Translations under genes and position numbers: made by a program
Part shown: positions 26,457 through 38,557 of the stretch, in pieces
Numbering within the stretch: the stretch's first letter is position 1
Layout: each line of letters begins with the position of its first letter
Notes under the pieces: generated by a model
What the model saw: the letters and a program-made list of their open reading frames with translations, nothing else
What the model was told of the DNA's origin: nothing
Database searches by the model: none
Assembly (NCBI RefSeq): GCF_020921035.1
Contig: NC_063157.1
Span: 20,849,015-20,913,014, forward strand
Direction of reading: 5' to 3'
Length of the DNA stretch: 64,000 nucleotides
Source of the DNA: Rhodamnia argentea
Taxonomy: Eukaryota; Streptophyta; Magnoliopsida; Myrtales; Myrtaceae

Positions 26457-27399
26457 TTTTTTGAATTTCTCTTTGTTGTTGATCAGGTTTAGCACAGGAA
26501 GTTAAGGACATGTTTTGCACATTGCATCGAATTTGTGCTTTGGTTTGGTATTCTGGTTGCTCGCTGTCTGAAGTTCTGAATTATTGTCCCATTTCCTTTG
26601 ATGGGATTAATTTGCACAATTCTCGCGAAGGAATGAAGCTACTGCATTGAGCTTGGATGAAGTTCTGAACTTTGTTAACTCTGCTAACTTTGCGATGCTT
26701 CATGATAATAAGTTGTCAATGTCTGAAGTGTAGTTGTGAAGCCTCTTGTCTGTTGTAAGTCTTAGCTTATGTTCTTCTTCATCAGGAAGCTGAGAACCTG
26801 CAAGGCAATCAAAATGAGAGAAATGTGAATGTGGCTAAAGCTAAAATTGGAGACAAACAGTGTTAAAGCTCGAAAGCAAGAAGCACCAAATGACAAAAGA
26901 AGACTCTCTCTCTCTCGACTTCAAACTGGTACATGATCTCCTGACGGACGCTAGACACTTAGACAGTGAGAGGTGTGATGACGGTGCTTGAATGAGAAGA
27001 GGGGATAAAGATAAAGAAGAAAGGCTAAAGTGAGCTAAAGAAAAGATTATACATCACGAACAACAGCCAAAGCGCTCTGGTTTTCGTACTTTTCATTCAC
27101 ATTCCACGAGTTTCTCGCCGACTCCTGTTCTGCTCCAGGCTGACCTCAGCTCAAGTCCCGTCAGCTTCTAACTCCTTTATAGCTACGCATTGCTCGACAC
27201 TCGGTTGCATGAAGCAGGACGTCCATTCCTATCTGATCATAAGGAAATTTCAAGGTATTATCGACTCTCGGCCCTCAATAGTCACCTTTTCTGTTTATTA
27301 TGTTCTCCAGTTTGCATATTGATTCCATAATTGCTGCCTTAATATAATACTCATGTTGACTAAAACATTCCTTTCCAGGATCTGGTGAGAGAGTGAAAT
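26457..27399. other. 3' region of protease gene and spacer
   Basis: Probable 3' UTR extends for a few hundred bases after 26456. A short CT run lies at about 26904-26919. No supported gene is seen before the DUF4220 relic at 27400. Confidence 0.4.
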
Positions 27400-29320
27400 A
27401 TGAATATCCTTGCGGGAGTCCAGAAGTTATGGATGAAACTCCATCTGCGAGGGATGATCATAATGAGTCTATCTCTGCAAGTCATTCTCATATTTTTGGC
27501 ACCCATTCGGAAGAGGTGGTCACAAAGGGGGATCATAATGCTCACCTAGTCAGCTTACTTGGTTGCTGACTATGCCTTTGGACTCATTTCCAAAGCCCAA
27601 TTCACTGATGTTGCTTCAGAATCTAACGCTGATGCACAGGGTGACCTTTCGGCATTTTGGGCTCCATTTCTTCTACTACATCTCGGAGGACCTGACACCA
27701 TCACCGCTTTTGCGCTTGAGGATAAGGAGCTGTGGGGTAGGCACTTGCTTAATCTCTTATTCCTGCTAGGCGCTGCAGGCTATGTATTTTATCAATCGCT
27801 GCCCAGTGACAAGCTAATTGTCCCAACCATCCTTGTGTTTATTGGTGGAATCATCAAATATACAGAGCGAACATGTGCTCTGTATCTCGGAAGCTTTAGT
27901 AAATTCCGAGCACACTTGCTCAAGTCCGCTGATCCTGGGCCAAACTATGCCAAGCTCATGGAAGAATACTCTTTGAAGGAGGAAGCTAATATCCCTGCTT
28001 CAATAGAGATGATGCCGGAGCCCGATATCAAATCCCGAGATGATGGAGAGGAAGATAAAACCACCTTGGACGAGGGAGAAGTGATAAGAGCCGCATGAAA
28101 TTTTTCAGAAGCAGAACCGCACAGGATGCTTTTGGGGTCGTTGAGGTTGAGCTCAACTTCTGTTATTATGTTCTTTATACCAAGGCTGCCATTGTTAACT
28201 GTTGAAGAGGGTACCTTTTCCGAGCTTTCTCCATTGGCTCCGTCATTACTGCTTTTGCACTTTTCTATGTCCTGAACAAGCATAGTTTTCACCAATAATA
28301 TGATACACGGATTACATACACCTTGCTCCTTGGAGCTGTTGGCCTGGAATTTGTAGCTCTTAGTATGCTCATTTGCTCTGACTGGACAATTGCATTCTTA
28401 GGGAGATCTGAGAAACATCGTAGAAGTTGGTCTGTAGGAAGCATCTTCAATAAGTTCCTCCTCAAATTCAAATCTGAAAGTTCATCTTTTGCATGGCGTT
28501 TACTTCGTGCTTGATGGTCTAAATCTATCTTCCAGCACAATTTGATAGATTCTCAGCTGAATAAGTGGCCACAGGACTTGAAGTCTGGACGAGTAGAACA
28601 ATACAGCGAAGGATTAGGTGGACTGATTTTTTATGAGCTGAAACGGGAGTCACCGGCTGCAAGTGATCTGAAAGCAAAAAGGAGATGTGTGCTGCGTGAG
28701 GTGAATGGGCTCTGGAGCATTCTAAAACAAACCAAGGTCGCACAAACTTGCTTCCTTTCATCCGCAATGTTGATTATGGTGAGAGCCTTTTACTGTGGCA
28801 CATTGCCGCCGAACTCTATCACAACACGGATAAGAGTGCAAACCAACACCGGGAAAGCGTTAAGGTCTTGTCAGATTACATGATTTATCTCATGGTCAAA
28901 CGACCTAATATGATGTCTGCAGTGGCTGGGCTTGGTCAAATAAGGTTCCGAGACACTTGTGCCGAGATGGACAAGTTCTTCCGTGATATCTATGATGGGA
29001 ACAAACCTATAACTAAGGAAATTGCGTGCGAAAGTCTCCTTTCTGTTCCTACAGAAGTGAAGCCTGCTGATGTGAAAGGAGACAGGCAAGAGTGTTGGGG
29101 AAATTCGGGGAGACCAAGTGGGAGATCGTGAGTGAAGTTTTGGGTGGAATTGCTGGGGTATGCCGCGATTCATTGCCAGCCGGTCATGCATGCTCAACGA
29201 CTTGGTAAAGGAGGAGAACTTGTCACCTTGGTCTGGTTATTGGTGGTACATCTCGGCTTGAGTGAGCAGTTCCAAATAGTCGAGGGTCACGCTAGAGCAA
29301 AACTGCTTGTTCAGAAATAA
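27400..29320 (+). pseudogene. Broken DUF4220/DUF594 membrane protein gene
   Basis: Translation resembles the large plant family with an N-terminal multi-pass DUF4220 region and a C-terminal DUF594 domain, function unknown. An ATG at 27400 opens a frame with LHLRGMIIMSLSLQVILIF. It is interrupted by TAG at 27547-27549, where relatives have Trp before SAYLVADYAFG. It then runs open through FWAPFLLLHLGGPDTITAFALED to a stop at 28098. Past that, recognisable pieces jump frames: YVLYTKAA near 28160, LLLGAVGLEFVALSMLI near 28323, DLKSGRVEQYSEGLGG near 28577, and ESLLLWHIAAELYHNTDKSA near 28777. Next come MVKRPNMMSAVAGLGQIRFRDTC, a one-base slip near 29137, and the family end HAQRLGKGGELVTLVWLL at about 29190-29320. 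Several independent lesions make expression of a full protein impossible. Confidence 0.88.
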
Positions 29321-29944
29321 TTTGGCGGGTAAGTTGCCGAGTCGGCAAAGGATGAGGCTCCAACCAGCAAATTCCATTGGAAATCTCATGGTAGGAATCA
29401 CTTTGTTTACACCTTCGTTTCGTTTCTTGTTGTGATGAGTGTATGCTTATTTGCTCTGACTGCACCTCTTGTTGCAAGTGTCCTTCCCGGTAAGCTCTAG
29501 CTGTTCAATTTCTCCAATATCCTCCGATTCTTCTCTCTCTCTGCACTTCTTTGAACCCGATGAGAGAAGCTCGCATAAATTACATCCAATTGCAACGGTT
29601 TAATATTCGTGTGGCGAGTTTAATGTTGAACCGGCGATGGAAAGTGTCTCTTCGCCTAAAATATGCTCTTGTCCGAAAGGAAAGCATTTTCTACATAAAT
29701 TACGCGTTCCTCGTATAAATGATCGTGCCAATGTAGACGCAGAAATGTTTGTGGCTGCTAAATAGTGTTCTGAATGAATTGGGGAAAAGGGAGCCAAACT
29801 AACTGTTTTACTCTTTTTGCTCCTACACCAAACCCAAATCGATAAACCTTGGTCATTTCATCCTGTTTATGTTTTCTTCGACGCCCCAAAGAAACGGTTT
29901 TCTTCTTGTACAGCCAAGCTGAATTTACTCCGCATTGTGAAAAC

Positions 29945-30205
29945 AGGCGATCGAACAGTAAATTAAACAAAATAAGCAAAGTAAATTGAACGTTATATTT
30001 ACGTAGTTCGATCGGTTTGAACTACTGCGTGGGTAAGAGCATCTTTTGATTTCATTATACATCAAGCGATACAATAGAGATTACAACCACACTCGAATCA
30101 CTCGGACTCTATCGGTATTTCTCATTCTCCTAATAACACGCCGCAATGTCTCACGAGATATGCTCGTAATCTCGTAAAGGATTACGCTACATCTTACCAC
30201 AAGAT
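29945..30205. repeat. LTR-like dispersed repeat fragment, copy A
   Basis: Shared order of motifs with 40855-41150: a CAATCGAACA-type start, an ACGTAGTTCGATC (ACGTGGTTCGGTC in the other copy) core, then GCGATACA, ACCACACTCGA, TCACTC, and an ending TTACCACAAG. The core resembles text common in plant retrotransposon LTRs. This copy stops at 30205, next to the MITE. Confidence 0.55.
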
Positions 30206-30208
30206 TTA

Positions 30209-30442
30209 GGGTGCGTTTGTTTCACCAAAATTGAATAATTTAGAGAATATTTTCTAAAAAATGATCGCTTGAAATAATCAGCCGTTGAAAAATATGTTCA
30301 TTTTCAACTACAATTATGTCTCACCGTTTACATGAATAATGAAAATATTTTTTCGTTCATTCATTTTTATGAGTAATACAAGCGATTAATTTTAAGAAAA
30401 TTATTGTATAAATAAACTATTTTTTGCCAAACAAACGGAGCC
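30209..30442. mobile_element. Complete MITE with TTA target duplication
   Basis: The 234-bp element begins GGGTGCGTTTGTTT and ends AAACAAACGGAGCC, giving imperfect 14-bp terminal inverted repeats. It is flanked by TTA at 30206-30208 and 30443-30445. TIR style and 3-bp TTA duplication fit Tourist/PIF-Harbinger MITEs. It is non-coding. Confidence 0.85.
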
Positions 30443-30502
30443 TTAATTGGGAGTGGATCTTCTAGATGTGGATTCGGGGTGGTTGGGACGCGGAAGCCGG
30501 AT

Positions 30503-30595
30503 CTTATTATTAGATCAATGCGAAAACACTAGAGAAATAAATGAGGATATTATAATTAGATCGATTTGAAAAGACTTGAGAAATGAATGAGAAAT
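30503..30595 (+). repeat. Imperfect tandem duplication, about 45-bp unit
   Basis: Two adjacent units share the pattern ATTAGATCRATKYGAAAA, then an A-rich joint, then GAGAAATRAATGAG. They lie between the MITE and the NB-ARC relic. Confidence 0.6.
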
Positions 30596-31199
30596 TGTAT
30601 AAAAAAATAAACATGAGATTTCCGCAGTTCGATCCAAATATCAACATCTACCCACAAACGAAGAGAGCCAATAATAAATAATCTATTAATAGTCGGAGAA
30701 TCATATAATTACGGTCGGTCACAAGTTCAAGTATTTTTCACGGGCAAACACTTGTTGACCGACCACTGTCAAGGAAGGAAATTGACGTCCATTTTATCCT
30801 TCATTTTGGTGTCACTAATTTGCGTGGTGCTCCTTTGTACAGCAATGAACTTTCTCAAAACTCCAATACACACACGGACACGTACAAGCGGAAGGATCCA
30901 GTCAAGAACTCTATCTTGTTCGGTCCAGTTTCACGGGTTCAAACTCCAGACATAATTTTAATAATATGTACGTGCAGAACAGGAAAAACCAGCTCGGGCA
31001 CAAAGTATTTTCCATGATTGGAGGTGTCCGTAACTTTCCATCCCAGGATTCGGCTATGTTCTTCGCATAACTCGGGGAAAGGAGTGGACAAGCTTCAGGG
31101 GTTTGTGTCTATTTTCAAGGAATTGGAGAGTGGTTTTGATGAATTATGAATTTTTCGCATCACGGAGCCTTAGGAAGCTATGAGCCTCTTATCAACCGG

Positions 31200-31560
31200 C
31201 CAAAGGTACCTGCTTGTGGTGGAAGCGGATGAAAGGTTGGTGCACGGATGACTGGTTCGAGGAGTAAGACAAAAAGCTGGAAGCAAAAGAGAGACAGACA
31301 GGTTTTCTCCTGGACTTGCCTAAGGACAATGGTGTCGGAGCGTTGTTGGTCACCGTAGGGATATCTGAAGGACACAAAATTGTTTGGAGATACCCAACAA
31401 CAACATTGGAAAGTACCAGTTAAATGAGGAAAAGCTTTCAGGTTACATCCAACACCATGGCTTTGGCTTACCTTTAGCTGCAAAGGCCTTCGCAGAGATG
31501 GAAAGAAAACTGTCCCAGGATGTTGGCTGATCGAATGGCTGAATATCACAAACGAATTTA
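31200..31560 (+). pseudogene. Orphan NB-ARC relic (plus strand)
   Basis: Three NB-ARC-like motifs occur in the right order and spacing but with frame slips and stops. A kinase-2-like RYLLVVEADE lies at 31206-31236. An RNBS-B-like LPKDNGVGALLVTVG lies at about 31316-31360. A GLPL-like GFGLPLAAKAFAEM lies at about 31459-31500. Between the first two, a different frame reads DDWFEE then DKKLEAKE. No P-loop or LRR was found beside it. It lies on the strand opposite the resistance-gene relic that begins 0.3 kb to its right. The assignment is by motif pattern only and is moderately uncertain. Confidence 0.45.
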
Positions 31561-32260
31561 AGGTCTCATGCATTCAGCGTAGCAAACAAATGACGAATTG
31601 CAAATCATTACAGGGGAAATTAGACATACAACAAAGTCAGACAAAGCTTCACTAGTGAAGGACTATGCATTTGTCATGTTACGGTATTAGCACACTTGAG
31701 CGTAACTGTCCCTTCACCCTTTCTCAAATAAGGACAGTTTCTGCACAAACTCTAGTTTTTCTCTCTTGGGCGTCTTAAGAGCAATAGTTCACACTCCTTT
31801 CTTGACTTCACTACTCTTGTGCTACCAGATATCGCCATCCGCACAATTTTTCCTTTCGAAGTAAACTAACCGTGGAAACATTTTCAGCACATCTTCCATG
31901 TTTCCAATTCTCAACTCCCGAAGGTATTTCAGTCACATTATCTCAACTGAAGTGTTAATCTGTCGTGGGGGATCCAAGCTCGCAACTTTCCCTCCAATGA
32001 TGTACAGCTTCTTTACGTTCTTCCAGTCTGGCATCCTCTCCTCTGGCATACCTATGAGCTCTAGTTTCTCCAGACGTTGTGGAAGATCCCAATCTGCAAC
32101 AGCCTTTGCATCCGGTGCCAAAGAGATGCAACATCCTTCATTGATGCAAATTTGACACCACTTATGGCTGCTCCACGGCCTATATATATATACTTAGCCG
32201 TCTCAGCATAGTCAAATTTCTCAAATCACTGATCCCGCACGGGTTTTTCCTGGCAGTCCT

Positions 32261-32751
32261 TGTAACAATTTCTTAATGCATAAACACTAATTATACAAGA
32301 ACAATCAGATATAATATATGAATGTAGAACACCATAATTAAGACACGCAGCAGAATTAAAGCGTACATGTTTGAGCCATTGCAATTCTAGAAGAAAAATT
32401 AACGATCTATTGGAATGCCGATCTTCCTCTCTATGGCCTATTTCGTTATAGCAACTTTCAATGGGATAAAGTGACCGATAGGTATAACCTATCCTTTTAT
32501 CGGCTAGAGAGGGGACCTAGCAAACCCTAATCATTATTGCGTTAACTGGCCCCTCCCATCATGGGCTTGAGTTAAACACAATTGCCTACACTTTGCTGCT
32601 CAACTAGGCCTGTAATTTATTGATGCCAAAACCCAATTCAATAAGATCACTAAATGGTTCAGCACATATATTGGAATATCCATTAACTCGAGTATTCAAA
32701 ACATAAAATCAATTAATTAATGTAAGCCCATATTATAGGAAATTTCCAACA
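32261..32751 (-). repeat. Copia 3' LTR (left copy)
   Basis: This 491-bp TG...CA repeat pairs with 38558-39053. It is the 3' LTR because the element is read on the - strand. Confidence 0.96.
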
Positions 32752-32768
32752 TTCTCCCACTTGGGCTA
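32752..32768 (-). other. Copia polypurine tract
   Basis: On the - strand the bases just before the 3' LTR read CCCAAGTGGGAGAA, a purine-rich primer site for plus-strand synthesis directly abutting TGT. Confidence 0.75.
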
Positions 32769-33398
32769 CATTAATTAATTTTTTTTAGAACGATTTTATT
32801 TCGAAAATGATACTCTCGAGTTAATAACTGAAAATTTGTTTTATGTGGCCACAATTTCAAAATAAATGATATTCCAATAAAGGCATCTCTGAATCAACCC
32901 AATCCTTTATAGCCTCAATATAGGACTATGGCGGTCTAAGTGTTAAGAAAATACCGCAACACATGACCTTCTATAATCACATATAGTAAGCATTATAATT
33001 TCATGGATCATAGGCCTAGTAGTGTAGTAAGAAATAGTGCCAACATGTGATCAAACATGCACTATTCCTTATCGGTCCTCAATGCAATTTCTCAACGACA
33101 TGAAATTGCATTATGACAATTTCTAAACAACACGAAATTGCCTTGGTACAATTTCTAAACAACATGAAATTGCCCAACTATGTCACTATTCAACATGAGA
33201 TCTCAAAATTAGTGACATCCAGTCATCTTTAAACTGAAATATGTTTAAAGATACTTTTTTATATTTCCATCTCTCGATCGGCATAGCAAAAAAATGATGA
33301 AAACCAAAAGTAAATGCTTCAATAAACATCATAAAAAAAACATTATCGGTTTGCATATAATTACAATATCCAGATAAACAAACTATGCAAAACTCCCA

Positions 33399-35158
33399 CT
33401 AACAAAAGGAATCAAAAGAATCTAAAACACCCATATTGTTTACATGTTCTTTAAACAAAATGGGTCGTAAAGCTTTTGTTAGAGGATCGGCCAACATGGA
33501 CTCGGTTCTAATATTCTCAATCATAATATCTCCCTTTTTCATCAAGTCCTTAACAATATAATATTTGATCTCCATGTGTTTTGACGCATTGCTGATTTTG
33601 TCATTCTTAGAATAAAACACGGTTGCGGTGTTGTCACAATAGATTATCATAGATCTAGCAATAGAGTCCACAACTCGCAATTTTGAAATCAAATTTTTGA
33701 GCCAAACAGCCTGAGTTGAAGCACCATAACAAGCTACGAACTTAGCATACATTGTAGAGTTCGTAATCAAGGTTGGCTTTGCGCTCTTCCAAGAAATAGC
33801 ACCTCCAGCCATCATAAAAATATATCCAGAAGTTGATTTTCTGTTTTCTGAACAACCAGCAAAATCTGCATCCGAATACCCAATCACCTTTAGATCCTCT
33901 ACTCTACTATACACAAGCATAAATTCTTTTGTTCGCTGCAGATATCTCATTACTTTCTTAGTTGCAACCCAATGTTCATGGCCTGGATTCGATAAATATC
34001 TCCCAAGAGTATTCACCGCAAAAGCAATATCGGGTCCGGTACATACCTGTGCATACATAAGACCGCCAACCGCACTACCATATGGAACTCTTCATTGCTT
34101 CTTTTTCAACATCATTTTTAGGGCACTGTTCTATGCTTAATTTATCTCCTTTCACAACAGGAACTTCACCAACCTTGCAGGTGTGCATATTCAATCCTTT
34201 TAAAACGCGGTCTATATAACTTTTTTGAGATAATCCCGGAACCTTCTTAGATCTATCACAATGAATCTCAATGCCTAAAACATAAGAGGCTTCCCCAAGA
34301 TCTTTCATATCAAACTTTGAAGACAGAAAACTTTTTGTATCATTCAACGGATCAACATCGCTACTAGAAATCAAAATGTCATTTACATAAAGTAATAAGA
34401 AAATATATTTACTCCCACTTACTTTCATGTAGATGCATTGATCAAATTTGTTTTCTTCAAAGCCAAACGATCTCACAACTCTGTCAAATTTCAAGTACCA
34501 CCGACGTGATGCTTGTTTGAGACCATATATAGACCTTCGAAGTTTACACACCATATGCTCCTTTCCAGCTTCTTTAAACCCCTCAGGTTGCTGCATATAT
34601 ACTTCTTCATCCAGATCTCCATTTAGAAAAGCTGTTTTGACATCCATCTGATGAAGCTCTAAATCAAAATGAGCCACTAATGCCATAATTATACGAAAAG
34701 AGTCTTTAGTGGACACCGGAGAAAAGGTTTTAGTGAAATCAATGCCTTCTCTCTGTGTGAACCCCTTCGCAACCAATCTTGCCTTGAATCTCTCTATGTT
34801 GCATTTCTTATCTTTCTTGGTTTTGAATACCCATTTGCAGCCAATTGGTTTGTGCCCATCGGGTAAATCAACGAGTTCCCATACTTGATTATTTGATATG
34901 GAAATCATTTCATCCTTCATTGCTCCTAACGATTTGTCTACCCGATCACTATCAAGAGCTTCTTTGAAGGTCACCGGATCAACTATATGTCCAATGTCAA
35001 AATCAATTTCTCCAAGATAGACATGATAATCATTCAAAAGCGTTGGTCTTCTTTGTCATTGAGATCTACGCACGAGGCACTTCGGAGCTGGATCATTCAA
35101 TCGGGGAACTTCATCCATAATAGGATGATTTATTGTCATATCTCCAATATCTACTTCT
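33399..35158 (-). pseudogene. Copia reverse transcriptase and RNase H region
   Basis: The reverse transcriptase is recognisable from CKWVFKTKKD, ARLVAKGFTQREGIDFTKTFSPV and HQMDVKTAFLNGDL. The catalytic YVDD box reads YVNDIL, with an aspartate lost. A frame slip near 34090 separates it from the connection and RNase H part (YSDADFAGC, STSGYIF, SKHMEIKYYIVKD, DPLTKALR), which ends near 33399. An in-frame TGA near 35055 lies upstream between integrase and RT. Confidence 0.92.
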
Positions 35159-36705
35159 TGCTAAATTTCCTCTCTGCAAATCTCTTGCATGGAGTCATCA
35201 TTCAAAATGGGCAATGGAATAGAGATCGTATTGTTTGGTTCTTCTCTTTGAAAAGATTGAGAAGAACTCTCTTCAACAACATCCAACTCCAAGAACTTAG
35301 CAATCCGAGACTCAACGATTCTGGTGCTACGAGTAGGACAATAGAACCTATACCCCTTGGAATGGTTAGGATATCCAATAAAGTAACACCTAGTAGTCCT
35401 GGGTTCGGTCTTCTTGAGAGAAGGATCATAAATTTTCATCTCTGCGGGACAACCCCAAACTCAAAAGTGATTCAAGCTTGGTTTTCTCTCCGTCCATAAC
35501 TCAAAAGGTGTTTTTGGCACTGATTTACTAGGTACGCGGTTCAATATATAAGCTCTTGTTTTAATTGCCTCGCCCCATAAGTATTTAGGCATATTAGATG
35601 CGCTTATCATACTTCGTTTCATCTCCATGAGTGTGCGATTTCGCCACTTAGCTGCACCATTCTGTTCGGGACTCCTCGGCATTGTATACCGAGCGACGAT
35701 ACCACAGTCCTGTAAATATTTAGCGAATGATCCCATTTGCTGTCCAATCTCGATATATCGCCCATAATACTCACCACCACGATCAGATCCGACAATTTTG
35801 ATTATCTTTCCCAATTGTTTCTCAACTTCAGTGCGAAATACTTTAAACATGTCAAGAGCATCAGCCTTCTCCTTAATCAAGTAAACATAGCAATAACGAG
35901 AGTAATCATCAATGAAGGTGATGAAATACTTATTTCCCCACAAGGTGGCTGAATATGGCCCACTAATATACGTGTGAATTATCTCCAACAGATTGTGACC
36001 GTGAGTAGCACCTTTCTTCTTAATTTTAGTCAACTTTCCCCTCACACAATCAATACAAATCTCAACATCATCTGAGTCAAGAGGAGGAAGGATATCGGTC
36101 TTGGTAAGCCGTTTTACCCTTTCTTTGGAGATATGCCCTAATCGTTTGTGCCATAGCAAAAAGGATTTCTCCTTGATCAAGAATCTTTTAGCCACATTAT
36201 TCTCAACATTGAAGGAACAATATGGTCTATCGGGAGATAAAGATAATCGATATAATCCATCAAACGTAATGCAATTCCCAATAATTTTCGAGTCATAAAA
36301 CAAATCCACTCTATTATTTACAAAATAAAGGCAATATCCAGCCTTGTCAAGCAAAGAAAGAGATATCAAGTTCATCCTAAATCCAGAAACATAAAAGACA
36401 TTATTTAGAACTAGCCGAAATCCGTAGTCTAAATTCAAAACAACCGTCCATATATGCTCCACATCAACGCCGATATTATTTCCAACTTTAAGCTTCGACT
36501 CCCTCGGACTTGGATTTCTTAGATTTGTAAGACCCCGTAAGGTAGTAGTCACATGTACAGTAGCACCCGAATCAATCCACCAAGAATCCAAAGGAACATC
36601 AACCATATTTGATTGGGAACAAACCAACAACTCACCTTGGCTACTTTCTTTCTTTTCTTTTAGCCAAGCTTTGAACTTACAACAATCGGCTCTCTTGTGA
36701 CCCTA
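35159..36705 (-). pseudogene. Copia protease and integrase region
   Basis: A protease motif [11 protein letters not shown] lies near the start, followed by the integrase zinc-binding part ([19 protein letters not shown]). The catalytic core follows ([49 protein letters not shown]). In-frame TGA at 35458-35460 precedes VWGCPAEMK, and TAG near 35160 ends the next piece. It has the usual Copia order, with protease before integrase. Confidence 0.92.
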
Positions 36706-37533
36706 CTTCTTGCGGTGAAAACACTTAAAATTCTTATCTTCATGTTTCCCACTATTGCTAATTTTCTTGAAGTCTTGATCTTTCTGAAGGGCACAAACAT
36801 TCGACCCTTTAGGCTTCCATTTTCCTCTAAAGGAACTCAACTTGGCATTAGTAATCAAGTAGGCAGATTCAATATTCTCATTCTTTAACTTTTTTTCCTC
36901 AGCCACACATTTAGTAATCAAGCCATTAACACTCCAAGTCTCATTCTGAGTGCTATAAGCGGTTTTAATCTGACTCAATTCAGCGAGCGGAATATTTAAG
37001 GCATGATGCACAACATAATTATCAGAAAGGACAATATTATGGGCCTTAAACTTGGATTGAATATGTATCTTCCTCAATATAAATTCTCTAACACCCATAG
37101 CAGCATCATAGCTCATACTAGTTAACTCACTCCGCAAGTTCCCGGCCTCAGCTTTGTCCGAGACCGCACATCTTGCTCCCACTGCCGCAAGAAATTCTCT
37201 CGCATTTATATTTTACGGCAAACCACTAATGAGATGCTCGGCAATGGACCTCTTTATAGCAATAAGGCTTAGTCGATTGGATTTTTCCCATATAGTATAA
37301 TGGCTCTTTTCATCTGCAGTACTTTGATTATTGGGTTGGGGAGGTTCATTCTCACGAAGAGCCAAGTCCATATCCACAATTCCCAGGGCAAATTCTATGT
37401 CTTGTTTCCATCTCTTGAAGTTTGATCCAGTTAACATTTGGACAATGGCATTATTGTTGTTTACGACAAAAGTAACTATTTGATCCACATACAATGCAAT
37501 AAGATCAATTATGGGCGATAAGCAATTCAACAA
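36706..37533 (-). pseudogene. Copia gag region
   Basis: Capsid-type text MLTGSNFKRWKQDIEFALG is followed by an in-frame TAA at 37213, then MSYDAAMGVREFILR and the nucleocapsid region. The CCHC knuckle is damaged: CFHRKK replaces CFHxxK with Cys, and a TAG follows directly before GHKRADC near 36702. The start codon is not clear, since the open frame begins without an ATG at 37533. Confidence 0.85.
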
Positions 37534-38538
37534 ATAATTAGTACACTATAAACTCCACTTTGGGCAGAGTATATAGTGCACCACTATTTTTCACAGCATG
37601 AAGCTTATAACAACAAGGAGAATTACACATAATTGTCAAGAACACGTCCCCTTTGGGCGGACAAATCCTTTAAATTATATATCTCCATTATATCACTACG
37701 GAGGGGAATTACACATAACATTCAAAAAACTCATCCCCTTTAGGCGGATAAATCTTTCGAGTCATACATCTCCATCTTTTAAATCGAGTACTTATCTTCA
37801 TGCAATTTTCAAATTAATATACACAATAACCCCCTTTGAGTAGGTGATTGTATATATTAATCCTTATCAACAAGGAACCGCGAAAGTTCCATTAAAAAAA
37901 AATGCCCATAATTTCAATAGACAATATGAAACACTTTACGACATGTGCTTCTCGGGATCATATTGCATTTAACAAGGCAATTACAAAAGATGCCCCGAAA
38001 TTGCCTAAATTATAAAATTGTCCAGAAACCTATCTAAACGACCTCGAAATGCCGAAAACCATCGTAGTTCACACCCAAAGGCGGTGAGTTGGGCTCGGAA
38101 GGCCGTTTTGCTTCAACCGACCGAATTTGAGCACAAACCGAGTTATTTAACCCCATAAAAGTGAAATTTCTCTAGTTCTCGGCGATTGTAATTCTTAAGC
38201 ACCATCTATTCTACATCAATTATACGCTGAAAACATCTATCGAAAACCTAACAAGATCCGAAACATCCCTTTCGCTATAAACAACAGTCCCGAAAGAAAT
38301 ACGATTGATTCACGCAAGAGGACCAAGTTATCAAGTCACACATGAACGAAGCTATTTTAGATAATCGGATCTGAGCTTAATATGAACCCTAGAAACAAAA
38401 GTAACCAATTGGAGGAAAATTGGAGGAAAATCGAAATTTTAGGATTCATTCATTAATATGAACCCTAAAATCAAAAGTAACCAAGATCTAGTTGAAATTC
38501 GATTGTTATTAACCTTATGGATTTTACAATCATATATG
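37534..38538 (-). other. Copia untranslated leader
   Basis: About 1 kb between the primer-binding site and gag carries no supported reading frame. It contains two similar units on the + strand with TTTGGGCGGACAAATC / TTTAGGCGGATAAATC near 37650 and 37740, an internal imperfect repeat of the leader. Confidence 0.6.
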
Positions 38539-38557
38539 ATTTGGCTCTGATATCAAA
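38539..38557 (-). other. Copia primer-binding site
   Basis: On the - strand, just after the 5' LTR, the sequence reads TTTGATATCAGAGCCAAAT. The TATCAGAGCC core is complementary to the 3' end of plant initiator methionine tRNA, the usual Copia primer. Confidence 0.8.

Larger units (their letters stand above)
29321..31180. other. Repeat-rich spacer without intact genes
   Basis: The spacer holds an LTR-like fragment (29945-30205), a complete small MITE (30209-30442), and an imperfect tandem duplication of about 45 bp at about 30503-30595. After that comes more LTR-like text (a CAGTTCGATCC motif at about 30624). The open frames here are short and unsupported. Confidence 0.5.

Noticed and set aside
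34448-34651. + strand frames within the Copia reverse transcriptase region
   Set aside because: They are shadows of the - strand polyprotein; LTR order, primer site and domain order all place the element on the - strand.
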